A DNA stretch of 63,269 nt from Planctomycetota bacterium. GTDB lineage: Bacteria > Planctomycetota > UBA11346. Shown here one piece after another: positions 24,761 through 33,936 of the stretch. A program made the position numbers and the translations under genes. Position 1 is the first letter of the stretch; each line of letters opens with the position of its first letter. The notes below the pieces were generated by a model. The model had not been told where the DNA came from. It did not search any database and saw nothing but the letters and a program-made list of their open reading frames with translations. The stretch covers positions 1-63,269 of the forward strand of contig JALHRW010000007.1 in the NCBI GenBank assembly GCA_022841245.1, read 5' to 3'.

Positions 24761-26379
24761 TACCCTACCCCCCGGCAGCCGGGAGCCGCCAGCGCGGCTT
24801 CACCCTGATCGAACTGCTTATCGTGATCGCCATCATGGTGGCCCTGTTCGGCATGGCCTTCGGCATGTCCCGGGGCCAGAGCACCGATGAAGCGGTACGC
24901 GGCGCGGCCGAGGAACTGGGTGCGGTCATGCGTGAGACCCGCACGCGGGCGATGCGCGCCAACACGCCGTACGGTCTCGTCTTCAACATCTGCAATGCCC
25001 CTGGTAGCAACGGCAAGATCCTCAACAACCGCAGCGGTGGCCACTGGTACCGCGTGATCGGCCCGCGCGACCTGCGCGGAGGCTCCATCTCCGACTACTC
25101 CTACGTGCGCCTGCCCTTCGTCAGCGGCGATTCACCATACAATGGCGGCAACCTGTGGGGCAGTCCCAATCCACTGCGCCATTACCTCGATCTGGTGAAC
25201 CGCTCGTGGGTCGATGAGGCCCACCCGCTGCCCAAGGGCAAGGTCCGCTTCCTCGCCCTCACCGACCAGGACAATGGCAACAACAACCGGCCGGGTGGTG
25301 GCGGCTGGTACAGCCCGACCTATCCGCGGCCCTGGTTCGGATGGTGGGACAAGACCACGCAGAACCTCTACACCTGGGGCGGATACGACACGACCCTGTC
25401 CGGCGACAACGAGCACATTCCCGGCAACTATGACTGGAACTCCCGCTACTGGGGGACGGACATCCCCTACATCCGGAACGGCCACACCGCCAGCCCTTCG
25501 GGCTTCTACTACGAAGGCTGGGATGGGCCGATCACCGGCTGCGTCAACCCCGTGGACAAGGTGGTGCTCGACGACGTCATCACCACTCCCGGTAGCGTGG
25601 CTGGCAAGCTCGATGACGGGGACAAGGCCGCCGGCACGAAGTGGACTGCCTGGCGGGCCGGCGAGCCGCGTCCGCTGATCAATGCGAGCTGGCTGGACTA
25701 CGTGCTGGTCTTCCGCCCCGACGGGACCGTCTCCGACGACTGGTTCCGTATGCGCAACCACTACCGCAGCAACAGCATTTACAGCAAGACGAGCTGGGAC
25801 TGGTCGACGGCCAACGTCGATACCTTCGCCTATCCGAGCAACGGCGCCGACTATTCCGACGAAGGGCCGGGGGACCGGACCGCCGGATTCCAGAACTACC
25901 TGAACTGGAACGACCCGATGACGGCGGATCTGCAGAAGAGCCGCGCCCAGCGCGAGGCGACCTCCTACGTCGATCGCACGGGCTTTTTCTGGATCACCAT
26001 GGCAGCCGACGTACCGGATGATCGCAACACGTTCCCGACTGCGCTGGCTGCCCTGCGCTCGATGCTGCCCATCTACCGCATCGGCATCAGCCTGGATGGC
26101 CAGGTCCGCGTCATCCGCGTCAACACGACCAATCCCCCGACGGCGGCATATCCTGCCGGGCGCAAGTTCGACACCACCATCACCGGCGCCGACTGGCAGA
26201 ACAAGAACAAGATCTGGGGCATCACCGGCGCCTGGAAGGACGTCAATACCCCACCGATCACCCAGTCGAACTACCTCAACCACATGCTCAACCGCAAGGA
26301 CCTGACGCCCCTGGGCAGCCCGGTCCAGGACACCGTCCTCCCGGAGATGCTGGAGGAGCGGAAATGGTGGTGGGAATGA
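24757..26379 (+). CDS. GspH-like minor pseudopilin with a very large extracytoplasmic domain
   Basis: From ATG 24757 the protein has 540 residues, against about 150-200 for GspH. The prepilin signal is QRGFTLIELLIVIAIMVALFGM, with Gly at -1 and Glu at +5. The region following (VRGAAEELGAVMRETRTRAMRANTPYG) matches the GspH helix. A Trp/Tyr/Gly/Asp-rich domain of more than 350 residues follows, with many aromatic residues (WYSPTYPRPWFGWWD), consistent with a glycan-binding or other substrate-contacting surface. A lectin-like role is inferred only from the aromatics. It is coupled by ATGA overlaps on both sides. Confidence 0.8.
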   Translation: MIPYPPAAGSRQRGFTLIELLIVIAIMVALFGMAFGMSRGQSTDEAVRGAAEELGAVMRETRTRAMRANTPYGLVFNICNAPGSNGKILNNRSGGHWYRVIGPRDLRGGSISDYSYVRLPFVSGDSPYNGGNLWGSPNPLRHYLDLVNRSWVDEAHPLPKGKVRFLALTDQDNGNNNRPGGGGWYSPTYPRPWFGWWDKTTQNLYTWGGYDTTLSGDNEHIPGNYDWNSRYWGTDIPYIRNGHTASPSGFYYEGWDGPITGCVNPVDKVVLDDVITTPGSVAGKLDDGDKAAGTKWTAWRAGEPRPLINASWLDYVLVFRPDGTVSDDWFRMRNHYRSNSIYSKTSWDWSTANVDTFAYPSNGADYSDEGPGDRTAGFQNYLNWNDPMTADLQKSRAQREATSYVDRTGFFWITMAADVPDDRNTFPTALAALRSMLPIYRIGISLDGQVRVIRVNTTNPPTAAYPAGRKFDTTITGADWQNKNKIWGITGAWKDVNTPPITQSNYLNHMLNRKDLTPLGSPVQDTVLPEMLEERKWWWE

Positions 26380-26771
26380 GAGCCCCCGTCCACTCCGGCA
26401 TGACGCTGATCGAGGTGATGGCCTGCGTCCTGGTCATCTCCCTCAGCCTCCTGGCCGCGTGCGCCATGATCCTCTACGGCCTGCGTCTGGTGGCCAAGGC
26501 GCATGGGCTGACCGTCGGCACGGCCACGGCGATGACCGTGCTGGCCGATCCGACGCCGCTGAAGACCGACCCGACGCTCTCCCCGGACAGCCCGACGACC
26601 CAGGGCTACCTCAACGGCCTGTGGGTGGTGCGGGCGGAATCCAATGAGCTCCAGCTGAACGGCATCAACAGCAGGCTGGTGACGGTGACCGTCGATGTCG
26701 ATGTCTACGAAGCACAGAACGGCTTGCCGTTGGTCTCGGTCAGCCGCCGCCTGCTCAGGCGCAAACCATGA
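26376..26771 (+). CDS. GspI-like minor pseudopilin
   Basis: From ATG 26376 (ATGA overlap with the H gene) the protein has 131 residues, a normal GspI size. The prepilin signal is HSGMTLIEVMACVLVISLSLLA, with Gly at -1, Met at +1 and Glu at +5; Met at +1 and the LIEVMxAxxI pattern are typical of GspI/PulI. A short beta-rich C-terminal part follows (RLVTVTVDVDVYEAQNGLPL). An ATG at 26364 is possible but less well placed. GspI-I/J/K complexes cap pseudopili in type II secretion. Confidence 0.82.
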   Translation: MRAPVHSGMTLIEVMACVLVISLSLLAACAMILYGLRLVAKAHGLTVGTATAMTVLADPTPLKTDPTLSPDSPTTQGYLNGLWVVRAESNELQLNGINSRLVTVTVDVDVYEAQNGLPLVSVSRRLLRRKP

Positions 26772-27655
26772 CGCGTCGCGGCTTCACCCTGGTCGAACTG
26801 CTCGTGTCGACCGCCTTGATCCTGGTCGTGGTGACTGTCGCCACCGCCGCCACGGTGCAGCTGCTGGCGCAGACTCGCCGCCTGCAGTCCCGCCTGCACC
26901 TGGACGCATCGGCATCCATCGCCCACGCCAAGCTGAACAGCGAAGTAACCAGCATGCACCCGTGCGCCGCCGTGTGGCTGAGCTCGAGCACCAGCGGCAG
27001 CGTCAAGTCAGTCGAGCTGGTGTTCATGCGCGGGACCTTCTCCACCCTCGACTGGCCCAGCGTGGTCCCGCCCGCGCAAGGCTCCTCCAAGCGCATGAAC
27101 ACGACCGAGCAGTTCTGGACCCGGTGGTCATGGCGATCCGACACCAGGGAGCTGCAGGTGGCGGCCAGCCGGCCGATCCGCTTCTTCCGCATCGCCGCGA
27201 ACCAGGCGCGCAACTACTGGAAGATCCCCGGCGGCTCGAAGATGCCAGGCGGCTTGTTCTCCACCTTCGTGTCGATCCCGCAGCTCCAGCGCGAGACCGG
27301 CACCACGACCTCTCCGAACAGTCCGGAGGACCTCCTCAACACCAATGCCTGGCAGTCGGGCGAAGCGCGCGACATCGGCGACTACCAGGATCTCGTGCTC
27401 GCCAGCCGCCCACTGCTCACGGAATGTTCCGACCTGTCCATCGAGCTGGGCAACCTCGATGGTGCCACCAAGCTCGCCGACGGCAGCCCCCTGCAGTGGG
27501 CTGCTCCAGGCACCTACGTCGACGCCCAGGAGCAGACCGGCCTGACCGATCGCCCCAGCCTCGTGCGCCTCCGCTTCACCCTCACCGATCCGAAGACCGG
27601 GGCCGTGGGCACCTATAGCTTCAGCTGCTCCACCCCCAGCCAGACCGCCTACTGA
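26768..27655 (+). CDS. GspJ-like minor pseudopilin
   Basis: The ATG overlaps the I-gene stop (ATGA), giving 295 residues. The prepilin signal is TRRGFTLVELLVSTALILVVVT, and the following QLLAQTRRLQSRLHLDASAS helix agrees with GspJ/PulJ. The C-terminal domain is larger than usual (GspJ is about 200 residues). GspJ partners GspI and GspK at the pilus tip. Seven bases separate it from the K gene. Confidence 0.82.
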   Translation: MTRRGFTLVELLVSTALILVVVTVATAATVQLLAQTRRLQSRLHLDASASIAHAKLNSEVTSMHPCAAVWLSSSTSGSVKSVELVFMRGTFSTLDWPSVVPPAQGSSKRMNTTEQFWTRWSWRSDTRELQVAASRPIRFFRIAANQARNYWKIPGGSKMPGGLFSTFVSIPQLQRETGTTTSPNSPEDLLNTNAWQSGEARDIGDYQDLVLASRPLLTECSDLSIELGNLDGATKLADGSPLQWAAPGTYVDAQEQTGLTDRPSLVRLRFTLTDPKTGAVGTYSFSCSTPSQTAY

Positions 27656-27662
27656 CCGCACC

Positions 27663-30600
27663 ATGGGAAACGCAGCCATGTCCCCGAACCGAGCTGGCAC
27701 GGCCCTCCTCCTCTGCCTCGCACTGGCCACCTTCGCGGTGATGGTCGCTTTCGCCTTCCTGCGTAGCGCAAGCCGCTACGCCATGTCCGGACGCAGCGAA
27801 CTGGCCACCGCCTTGGCGCGGGAGGCGGCCCAGAGCGGCTTGACGCACGCAACCGAGCAGATCCTGGCAGACTACAACTGCGCCAGCCTCGACATCGGCA
27901 GCGCCAACGGCAAGGCGACCATCACCTCGCCGCCGACCTTCCTCGATGGCCCGTTCCGCGCCCCGTTCGTATCCCTGTCACATCCCAACAAGCTGCTGAG
28001 CACGGAGAACTACACCACCGAACTGCATGACGACGTGCCGGAAGAGAACCACATGCTCTGCCCCCACATGGCACCGGGGGATGCGACCTACAACTGGTGG
28101 CATGATTCCCAGAGCGGTTATGAGAATACCAGCCATTTCGAGGGCGGTTGCCTGATCTACGACGCCCGAGGCCGCTACTACGAGGCGAACTACTACGATT
28201 TCAACACCAGCCGCAGCGCGCCCACCGCGGCCAATCCCTCGCCTATCACCACCATCCGTTTCACCGATCCGGCCGCTCCGGTCCCCACCGGCATCAGCCG
28301 CGGCCTGTTCCTCGACGACTCATTCCGCCGCCTGACCACCGGCACGCCGTCGGATCAGCGCACCGATGCGCGCTACCGCCTGCGCTATGCCATCGGCGTC
28401 GAGGACCTCGGCGGCCACCTCCTGATCAATCCTCGGGCCAGGATGAACGCCGACTGGACGGATCCCGACAACGACTACCGCGGCACGCCGAACCTGCCGG
28501 CCTGGATCGAGCAGTCGGCCTACGCCATGGACAACATGATCGGGAGCTGGATCGGCTACAAGAACGGGAATACCTATGCGTGCCTGCGAGCGGTCCCGAT
28601 GGGCATGGCCCACATCGTGCGCGGGCGGGGCACCACCACCAACGCCGACCGCAAGGCTCCGGACAATGCGTCGGACCCCCGACAGGGGCTGCCGGCGACC
28701 TTCCCCATGATGTTCCGCGGGCAAGGCGTCAAATCCCAGTACAATCGCTGGCACGGGTATCACGTCTCAGAGAGTCCTGGCAGTTACAAACCGCCGATAG
28801 GCGGACTCGGCGGGCGCCTCTACAACTGGGACAACAGCGCCGACACCCGGTTCGCGTCCGTGACCGCGAAGGCCGCGGGGGGGGAGGTCATCACCCCCAT
28901 CGCCTACCTGTACGAAGGCTGGTCCAGTTCGCCGCTGCCGTGGACCTTCACCTACTCGCACAGCCTGATGGGGCCGATGACCGGCTTCTACCAGACCAAC
29001 TTCGCCCTCCAGGGCGCCCGCCTGCCCGATGGCAACAACATCAAGGGCGACATGGACATCGCGGAGTGGGACCAGGCCGGAGGCAACTATTTCACCAACG
29101 AGTCCTGGGCGGACGGGTTCCGCTCGCAGTTGAACACCATCTACTCGCCATTCGGGCGTAGCCTGGCCGCGACCCTGGCCTGGTGCCCGTCGACCTCCTA
29201 CAGGGCCAATGACTGGTGCGAGAGCGGCGGAAGGATCTACCGCTGCGCCAAGACCGGCGTATCCTCGGCCGGCTCACCGCCCAGCGGCACCGGCTCCGCC
29301 ATCACCGACGGCACGGCTCGCTGGGACTACCTGGATACGCAGAAGCGCTGGTATCATGGCCGCGTCAGTACGCCGTACCATGTCAATCTGCTGACCGCCC
29401 CGCCCCAGGTGATCTCGCAGATGCTCCTGGCCTACATTCCACCGGAATTGAAGACGCTCCTCTACAGCCGCTTGGACAAGTACAAGCGCATCCGCATCGA
29501 CAGCTTCACCGATGCGTGGGGCAAGCCGTATACGAAGGACGCGTTCGACTCCAGCCCATACGAATCGACGGCGATCTCGAAGAACGTGGTGAAGCCCGCG
29601 CTCGACATCCTGACCGATCTGGTCGGCAGCGGCTTCAGCGAATTCCCCGCACCGGCCTCGACCGATCCGGGCGGGGCCACGGTCAAGCCCGACTACTTCC
29701 AGAATCCGCCTGACTCCCGCCCGATTGCCAACCGCTATCCCGGCCCGCTGTGCCGCGGCGATTCGGCGAATCCGGACGAAGGCTCGGACAACCTGGGCAA
29801 GGACATCGACGTCGACTCGGGCTACGAGGGGCAGGGCATGACCATCGCCCGCTGCACGACCACGCAGAACCCGCTGCTCTTCTTCGGAGGCGGGGACATG
29901 GTCAGCGTCTACGACCTCAAGACCCCCCCCGGCATCAACGACCGCATCATGGAGGTCACCCGCATCGACCCGGACAAGTACGTCCACAAGTACAGCTACT
30001 TCTGGGATCTGACCTACGCGATGACCAGCACGCTGTCATACGCCCGTGCGACGTGGGTGCAGTATCCCACGACCGTGTTCGATCCCAACCCGGCCAGCGC
30101 CAATTTCGGCTTCGTTCCGGCAGACCTGCGGGATCCCGCGGCTTGCCAGACGATCGAGCAGATCGACGCCCTGTTCCTGCGTCAACTGGGCGAGAACTTC
30201 GCCACACCCGGAACGACCTGTCCGCAGCGCCCCATCGTCTCCAACCGGACGAATTACAATTCGCCGATCCGCTTCAGCCTCGCCGGGGCACCGGTGAGCA
30301 ACACCATCCGCAGCCTGGTGACCGGCGATCTGCTCGGGACCACCTCCGGCGTCAGCTCGGTGGAGCGCGGCAAGGTCATGGAGCGCATGCTCAACGACTA
30401 CCGAATGTCGTTCCTCGGCTCCAGCCCCGACTACGCCGATTTCCGGCCGCTCGACTTCGATGGCGACACCCATGTGCAATGCTCGTGCTACGCTCCGAAC
30501 GATCTCGCCACCCCGGAGGAGGCGAAGTACCACACCGATCGCTGGACGCCCGTTGAAGCCGACGGCCGCGGACCGGCACCGACGCCATACACCAAGCCCG

Positions 30601-30875
30601 TACCTGCCTATACCGGCACCTCCCCCTGGTTCACCGTCAGTGGCTGCTTCTACATCGGCAAGAGCCACTTCTACCGCATCTTCGTCCGCGGCGAGGTCTA
30701 CGACAACCTGCTGCGCAAGCCGATCGCGACGCAGAATCTGGAGTCGGTGCTGGCGGTCGATCCCGAGGCGCCGGCTGCACCTGCCCCCGGCCGGGTCTCC
30801 GCCGAGCAGCGCCTGCTGTTCCAGCGCTGGCACCATAATCCGAACACCTCCGAACTTCCGCGCCAAGTCAAATGA
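27663..30875 (+). CDS. GspK-like minor pseudopilin, unusually large (1070 residues)
   Basis: From ATG 27663 (ATG 27678 also possible) the N-terminus reads SPNRAGTALLLCLALATFAVMV, the GspK/PulK type: Gly at -1 and no Glu at +5. Typical GspK is about 320 residues; this one has 1070. GspK-like features include the early helix (EAAQSGLTHATEQILADYN) and LGGHLLINPRARMNADW, comparable to the Asp-x-Asn-Ala-Asn metal region. At about 504-560 sits an inserted WCPSTSYRANDWCESGGRIY...WDYL unit, a Trp/Tyr/Cys pattern like CBM5/12-type modules. Many acidic calcium-like loops follow. It would cap the pseudopilus and may contact substrate or the extracellular polymer. An 8-G run at about 28877 is in frame. 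Confidence 0.8.
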   Translation: MGNAAMSPNRAGTALLLCLALATFAVMVAFAFLRSASRYAMSGRSELATALAREAAQSGLTHATEQILADYNCASLDIGSANGKATITSPPTFLDGPFRAPFVSLSHPNKLLSTENYTTELHDDVPEENHMLCPHMAPGDATYNWWHDSQSGYENTSHFEGGCLIYDARGRYYEANYYDFNTSRSAPTAANPSPITTIRFTDPAAPVPTGISRGLFLDDSFRRLTTGTPSDQRTDARYRLRYAIGVEDLGGHLLINPRARMNADWTDPDNDYRGTPNLPAWIEQSAYAMDNMIGSWIGYKNGNTYACLRAVPMGMAHIVRGRGTTTNADRKAPDNASDPRQGLPATFPMMFRGQGVKSQYNRWHGYHVSESPGSYKPPIGGLGGRLYNWDNSADTRFASVTAKAAGGEVITPIAYLYEGWSSSPLPWTFTYSHSLMGPMTGFYQTNFALQGARLPDGNNIKGDMDIAEWDQAGGNYFTNESWADGFRSQLNTIYSPFGRSLAATLAWCPSTSYRANDWCESGGRIYRCAKTGVSSAGSPPSGTGSAITDGTARWDYLDTQKRWYHGRVSTPYHVNLLTAPPQVISQMLLAYIPPELKTLLYSRLDKYKRIRIDSFTDAWGKPYTKDAFDSSPYESTAISKNVVKPALDILTDLVGSGFSEFPAPASTDPGGATVKPDYFQNPPDSRPIANRYPGPLCRGDSANPDEGSDNLGKDIDVDSGYEGQGMTIARCTTTQNPLLFFGGGDMVSVYDLKTPPGINDRIMEVTRIDPDKYVHKYSYFWDLTYAMTSTLSYARATWVQYPTTVFDPNPASANFGFVPADLRDPAACQTIEQIDALFLRQLGENFATPGTTCPQRPIVSNRTNYNSPIRFSLAGAPVSNTIRSLVTGDLLGTTSGVSSVERGKVMERMLNDYRMSFLGSSPDYADFRPLDFDGDTHVQCSCYAPNDLATPEEAKYHTDRWTPVEADGRGPAPTPYTKPVPAYTGTSPWFTVSGCFYIGKSHFYRIFVRGEVYDNLLRKPIATQNLESVLAVDPEAPAAPAPGRVSAEQRLLFQRWHHNPNTSELPRQVK

Positions 30876-31001
30876 GCGCGCATCCGACCCTGTCAGCACC
30901 GCCACATCGCCGGCGGACCCGCCCTGCTCGTATGACACTCCCGGCCGTGGGTACCGCGTCGACGAACGGAGGCGGTAAGCCCCCAGGCACCATTGGCAGC
31001 C

Positions 31002-33887
31002 ATGGCAACTGAACAAGAGAACCAGCCTGCTGACCCGCAACCACCGGCATCAGCGCTCCGCTTCGGACGCTTCAGCACGGACGAGAAGGGGCAGACCAGC
31101 GATCACCTGCTCGATCGCATGGTGCTGCTGCGCTGCGTGCCCACAGCCGAGGCCGCCGAACTCCAGGCCGAGGCCCGTTTCCTGGCGCGCATGCACGCTC
31201 CCGGCCTGCCCTGCGTGCATGATTTCGTCCGTGACGACGCCGGAGCCGCCCTGGTGATGCCTGGCGTGCGCGGAATCACCCTCACCGCGGCCATCGCCGC
31301 CCGAGCCGGCGGCCAAGCAACGCCGGCGATCGCCGACTCCACCGCCTGTTCGCTCAGCTTCATCGATGTCTGCAAGGCACTGCAGGCTGCGCACCTGCGC
31401 GGCGTCGTGCACGGCGCGCTGTCGACCGACGTCATCATCCTCGGCGATGACGACCATATCACGATCGATGGCTGGGATACGGCGAGGCAGGAGACGGCAC
31501 GGCCGCTGACCCGCCGGCTCTGCGCCGGCGGCGCCATGCCCGAGCAGATGGCGGTCGACGACCTGCAGCGGGACATCAGGGCAGTCGGTGCATGCCTCTA
31601 TGCCGCCATCACCGGCGTCATCCCGGCCATGGATGCATCGCCTCCACCGGACCCGCGCATCCCTCACAGCCTGCTGGCGGTCGTCCGCCAAGCCATGGCG
31701 TCCAGCGCCGTCTCCGGCTACCGCACCATCGCAGAACTGCGCAGCGACCTGGTCGGATTCCTCGCCGGGCAGTCGCCGCAGGAAACGGAGGCCGTCGCCC
31801 CCGCACGCCGGTTCCGCCTGCTCGCCGCGTGTCTCCTGCTCGCGCTGCTCGCCGGCGGGGCCATCGCTGCCATGGTGTGGCAGCCGTTGCGCAACTACGC
31901 CATCTGGGGAAGCCCGCTGGTCGAGGTGGATTTCTCCAACGCCGGCTGGAAGTCAGGCTGGGGATCGATCGGCCGCTGGGAACAGCGCGATGGCCGCCTC
32001 GTGTCGGCGGGCGAGCAGGAATGCGCCCTGTACTTCAAGCGCAGGCTGTCTCCGCCGGTTGCGATCGAATACACCGGAAGATTCGAGGCGGAAAATGCCG
32101 GCGATCTCTCGGTATGGTGGTGCGAGGACGATCCGGCTGGGGTGCGTTCCGGCAACAACAGCATCGACCGGACCCGCTCATGGTGGGTCCAGGCGGGCGC
32201 CTACGACAATTCCTGGTGCTGCGTCTGGCAGACTCCCGCCCGCCTGCGCCAGCAGGTGAACCCGCGCATCGTCGAACCGGGCCGCGACCACCGCTTCCGC
32301 GTGGAGATCGAAGGCAACCGCCTGCGCATGTGGATGGATGGCGAGGTGGTGCTCGATCACCGCGATTCCTTCCCCATCGGCAACGGCATCTTCGGCATCT
32401 ACACCTGGGATCCGGGCAAATCGTTCGACGACGTGCGCATCTGGCAGCAGCCGCTGCCTGCGCAGATCTCGCCCCTGGCCATCGGCGACGAGGCGATGCG
32501 CTCCGGGCGGCTGGCGGATGCGGCCAGCTCCTACGGACGCATCGCCGAGGAGCACCGTGGGACGCCGCTGGGGATCGAGGCGCTGTTCTTCCAGGGCCTT
32601 GCCATGCATCGCCTCGGCTCCCGCGACCTCGCCCGCAATCTGTGGCAGGAGATGCCTGATGGCCAGCTGCGGCAGCGGGCGGAGTGCATCTCCATCGATG
32701 ATCTGGTGGCGGATGGCGACATCGAGAAGGCCGCAGACCGATTTGCCACCATGTGGAATGGCCGGCCGGCGATCCGCAATGATCTGCGCCAGCGCTGGCA
32801 GTCCTGCGGCGAACTCCTGCGCTCGGCGCGGCCGGTGCGCCGCCCCGAACTCGAGCGCTGGATCGCGCTGCGCGACGCCACCTTCCCCGACGATCGAGCC
32901 TCGGCCTGGCTTGTCGCCGAGATGCTCGGCCTCCTCTACCGCTGGGAGGACACCGTCCGCCGCTTCCCCGACGAGCATCGCGCCGTGTACAAGGCGCTGA
33001 TGGCGCTCGGCCGCAATCGCGAACTCATCGCATCGTCCTGGGCCCGTCCTTCCGAACGCGCCCGCGCACGCTGCAACCTGGGCGAAGTCGATGGGGCGCT
33101 GGGCTCGAAGGCTCTCGACCCCGAACTGCGCGTCGAGCTGCTATGCAAGGCGGGTCGAGCCGCCGAGGCGGCCAGGCTGGATCCGTGCCTGTCGCAGCTC
33201 TACCTCGGCGGCCTCGATGAGCTGCTGGCCAGGAACGAGGTCGGCGACCGGACGGCATTCATGCTCGTGGCCCTCGGCCGCTACGAGGAGGCGGCCAGGA
33301 TCTCGGATCCGGCCCAGACCTGGGCGGTGGCCGCAGCGCTGACGTTGCTCGGTCGCTTCGACGAGGCGGAGCGGCGGACGCATGCCGACTACGGCCTCTT
33401 CCGCCTCATCGCCAGCGTCGCCGCCGGGCACAGCGAGCTGGCGCAGAGCCAACGCCAAGACCTCAGACTGAACCCCACCCGTCTGTCATTCGCCCCATGG
33501 TTCGGGCAGATCGTCGGCCTCGCCCTGATCGACGAAGCGCTCGGCGCCCACGGCGCACTGAAGCCGGCGCTGGAGCGCGGTGCCGCCATCAGCGACGGAT
33601 TCGGCGGACGCTGCGCGCTGGTCTGCGCCGCCGTGCTGGATCCAGCGAAGGATGCGGCGGTGCGCGACATGCCATGGCGCACCGAGGCCGGCGCCTGGCT
33701 GTGCATCGTCGAGGCCCTGCGCAGCGAGCTCGCTGGCGACCGCGCCGCCTCGCTCGCCGCCTGGCGTCAATTCACTGCCCTGCCGCCGACCGCCAGGCTG
33801 CTCGAAGGCAATAGCCCATGCCCGGAGATCGAGGCCTTCGCCGCCTGGCGCATCAAGGCGCTGGCCGGCGACCCGACCGCGCCCTAG
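31002..33887 (+). CDS. Membrane pseudokinase with a lectin/DUF1080-like domain and helical repeats
   Basis: From ATG 31002 (TTG at 30993 also in frame) the protein has 961 residues. About 20-255 has a Hanks-kinase-like shape, but the catalytic residues are gone: the loop normally HRDxKxxN reads HGALSTDVIIL, the DFG position reads DGWDT, and no clear ATP-binding Lys or Gly loop is seen. It is therefore a pseudokinase. A membrane helix lies at about 270-293. Then follows a beta-sandwich-like region (about 305-485) resembling concanavalin-like/DUF1080 glycan-binding domains, with Trp-rich patches. Helical TPR-like repeats occupy about 490-961. It lies 126 bases after the K pseudopilin on the same strand and 49 bases before the putative glycoside hydrolase. 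A scaffold or sensor role is inferred. Confidence 0.75.
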   Translation: MATEQENQPADPQPPASALRFGRFSTDEKGQTSDHLLDRMVLLRCVPTAEAAELQAEARFLARMHAPGLPCVHDFVRDDAGAALVMPGVRGITLTAAIAARAGGQATPAIADSTACSLSFIDVCKALQAAHLRGVVHGALSTDVIILGDDDHITIDGWDTARQETARPLTRRLCAGGAMPEQMAVDDLQRDIRAVGACLYAAITGVIPAMDASPPPDPRIPHSLLAVVRQAMASSAVSGYRTIAELRSDLVGFLAGQSPQETEAVAPARRFRLLAACLLLALLAGGAIAAMVWQPLRNYAIWGSPLVEVDFSNAGWKSGWGSIGRWEQRDGRLVSAGEQECALYFKRRLSPPVAIEYTGRFEAENAGDLSVWWCEDDPAGVRSGNNSIDRTRSWWVQAGAYDNSWCCVWQTPARLRQQVNPRIVEPGRDHRFRVEIEGNRLRMWMDGEVVLDHRDSFPIGNGIFGIYTWDPGKSFDDVRIWQQPLPAQISPLAIGDEAMRSGRLADAASSYGRIAEEHRGTPLGIEALFFQGLAMHRLGSRDLARNLWQEMPDGQLRQRAECISIDDLVADGDIEKAADRFATMWNGRPAIRNDLRQRWQSCGELLRSARPVRRPELERWIALRDATFPDDRASAWLVAEMLGLLYRWEDTVRRFPDEHRAVYKALMALGRNRELIASSWARPSERARARCNLGEVDGALGSKALDPELRVELLCKAGRAAEAARLDPCLSQLYLGGLDELLARNEVGDRTAFMLVALGRYEEAARISDPAQTWAVAAALTLLGRFDEAERRTHADYGLFRLIASVAAGHSELAQSQRQDLRLNPTRLSFAPWFGQIVGLALIDEALGAHGALKPALERGAAISDGFGGRCALVCAAVLDPAKDAAVRDMPWRTEAGAWLCIVEALRSELAGDRAASLAAWRQFTALPPTARLLEGNSPCPEIEAFAAWRIKALAGDPTAP

Positions 33888-33936
33888 CCGCCCGGAAAGG
33901 CTGGCCCTCGACCGCGGCACCATCCCAGGAGCCTCC

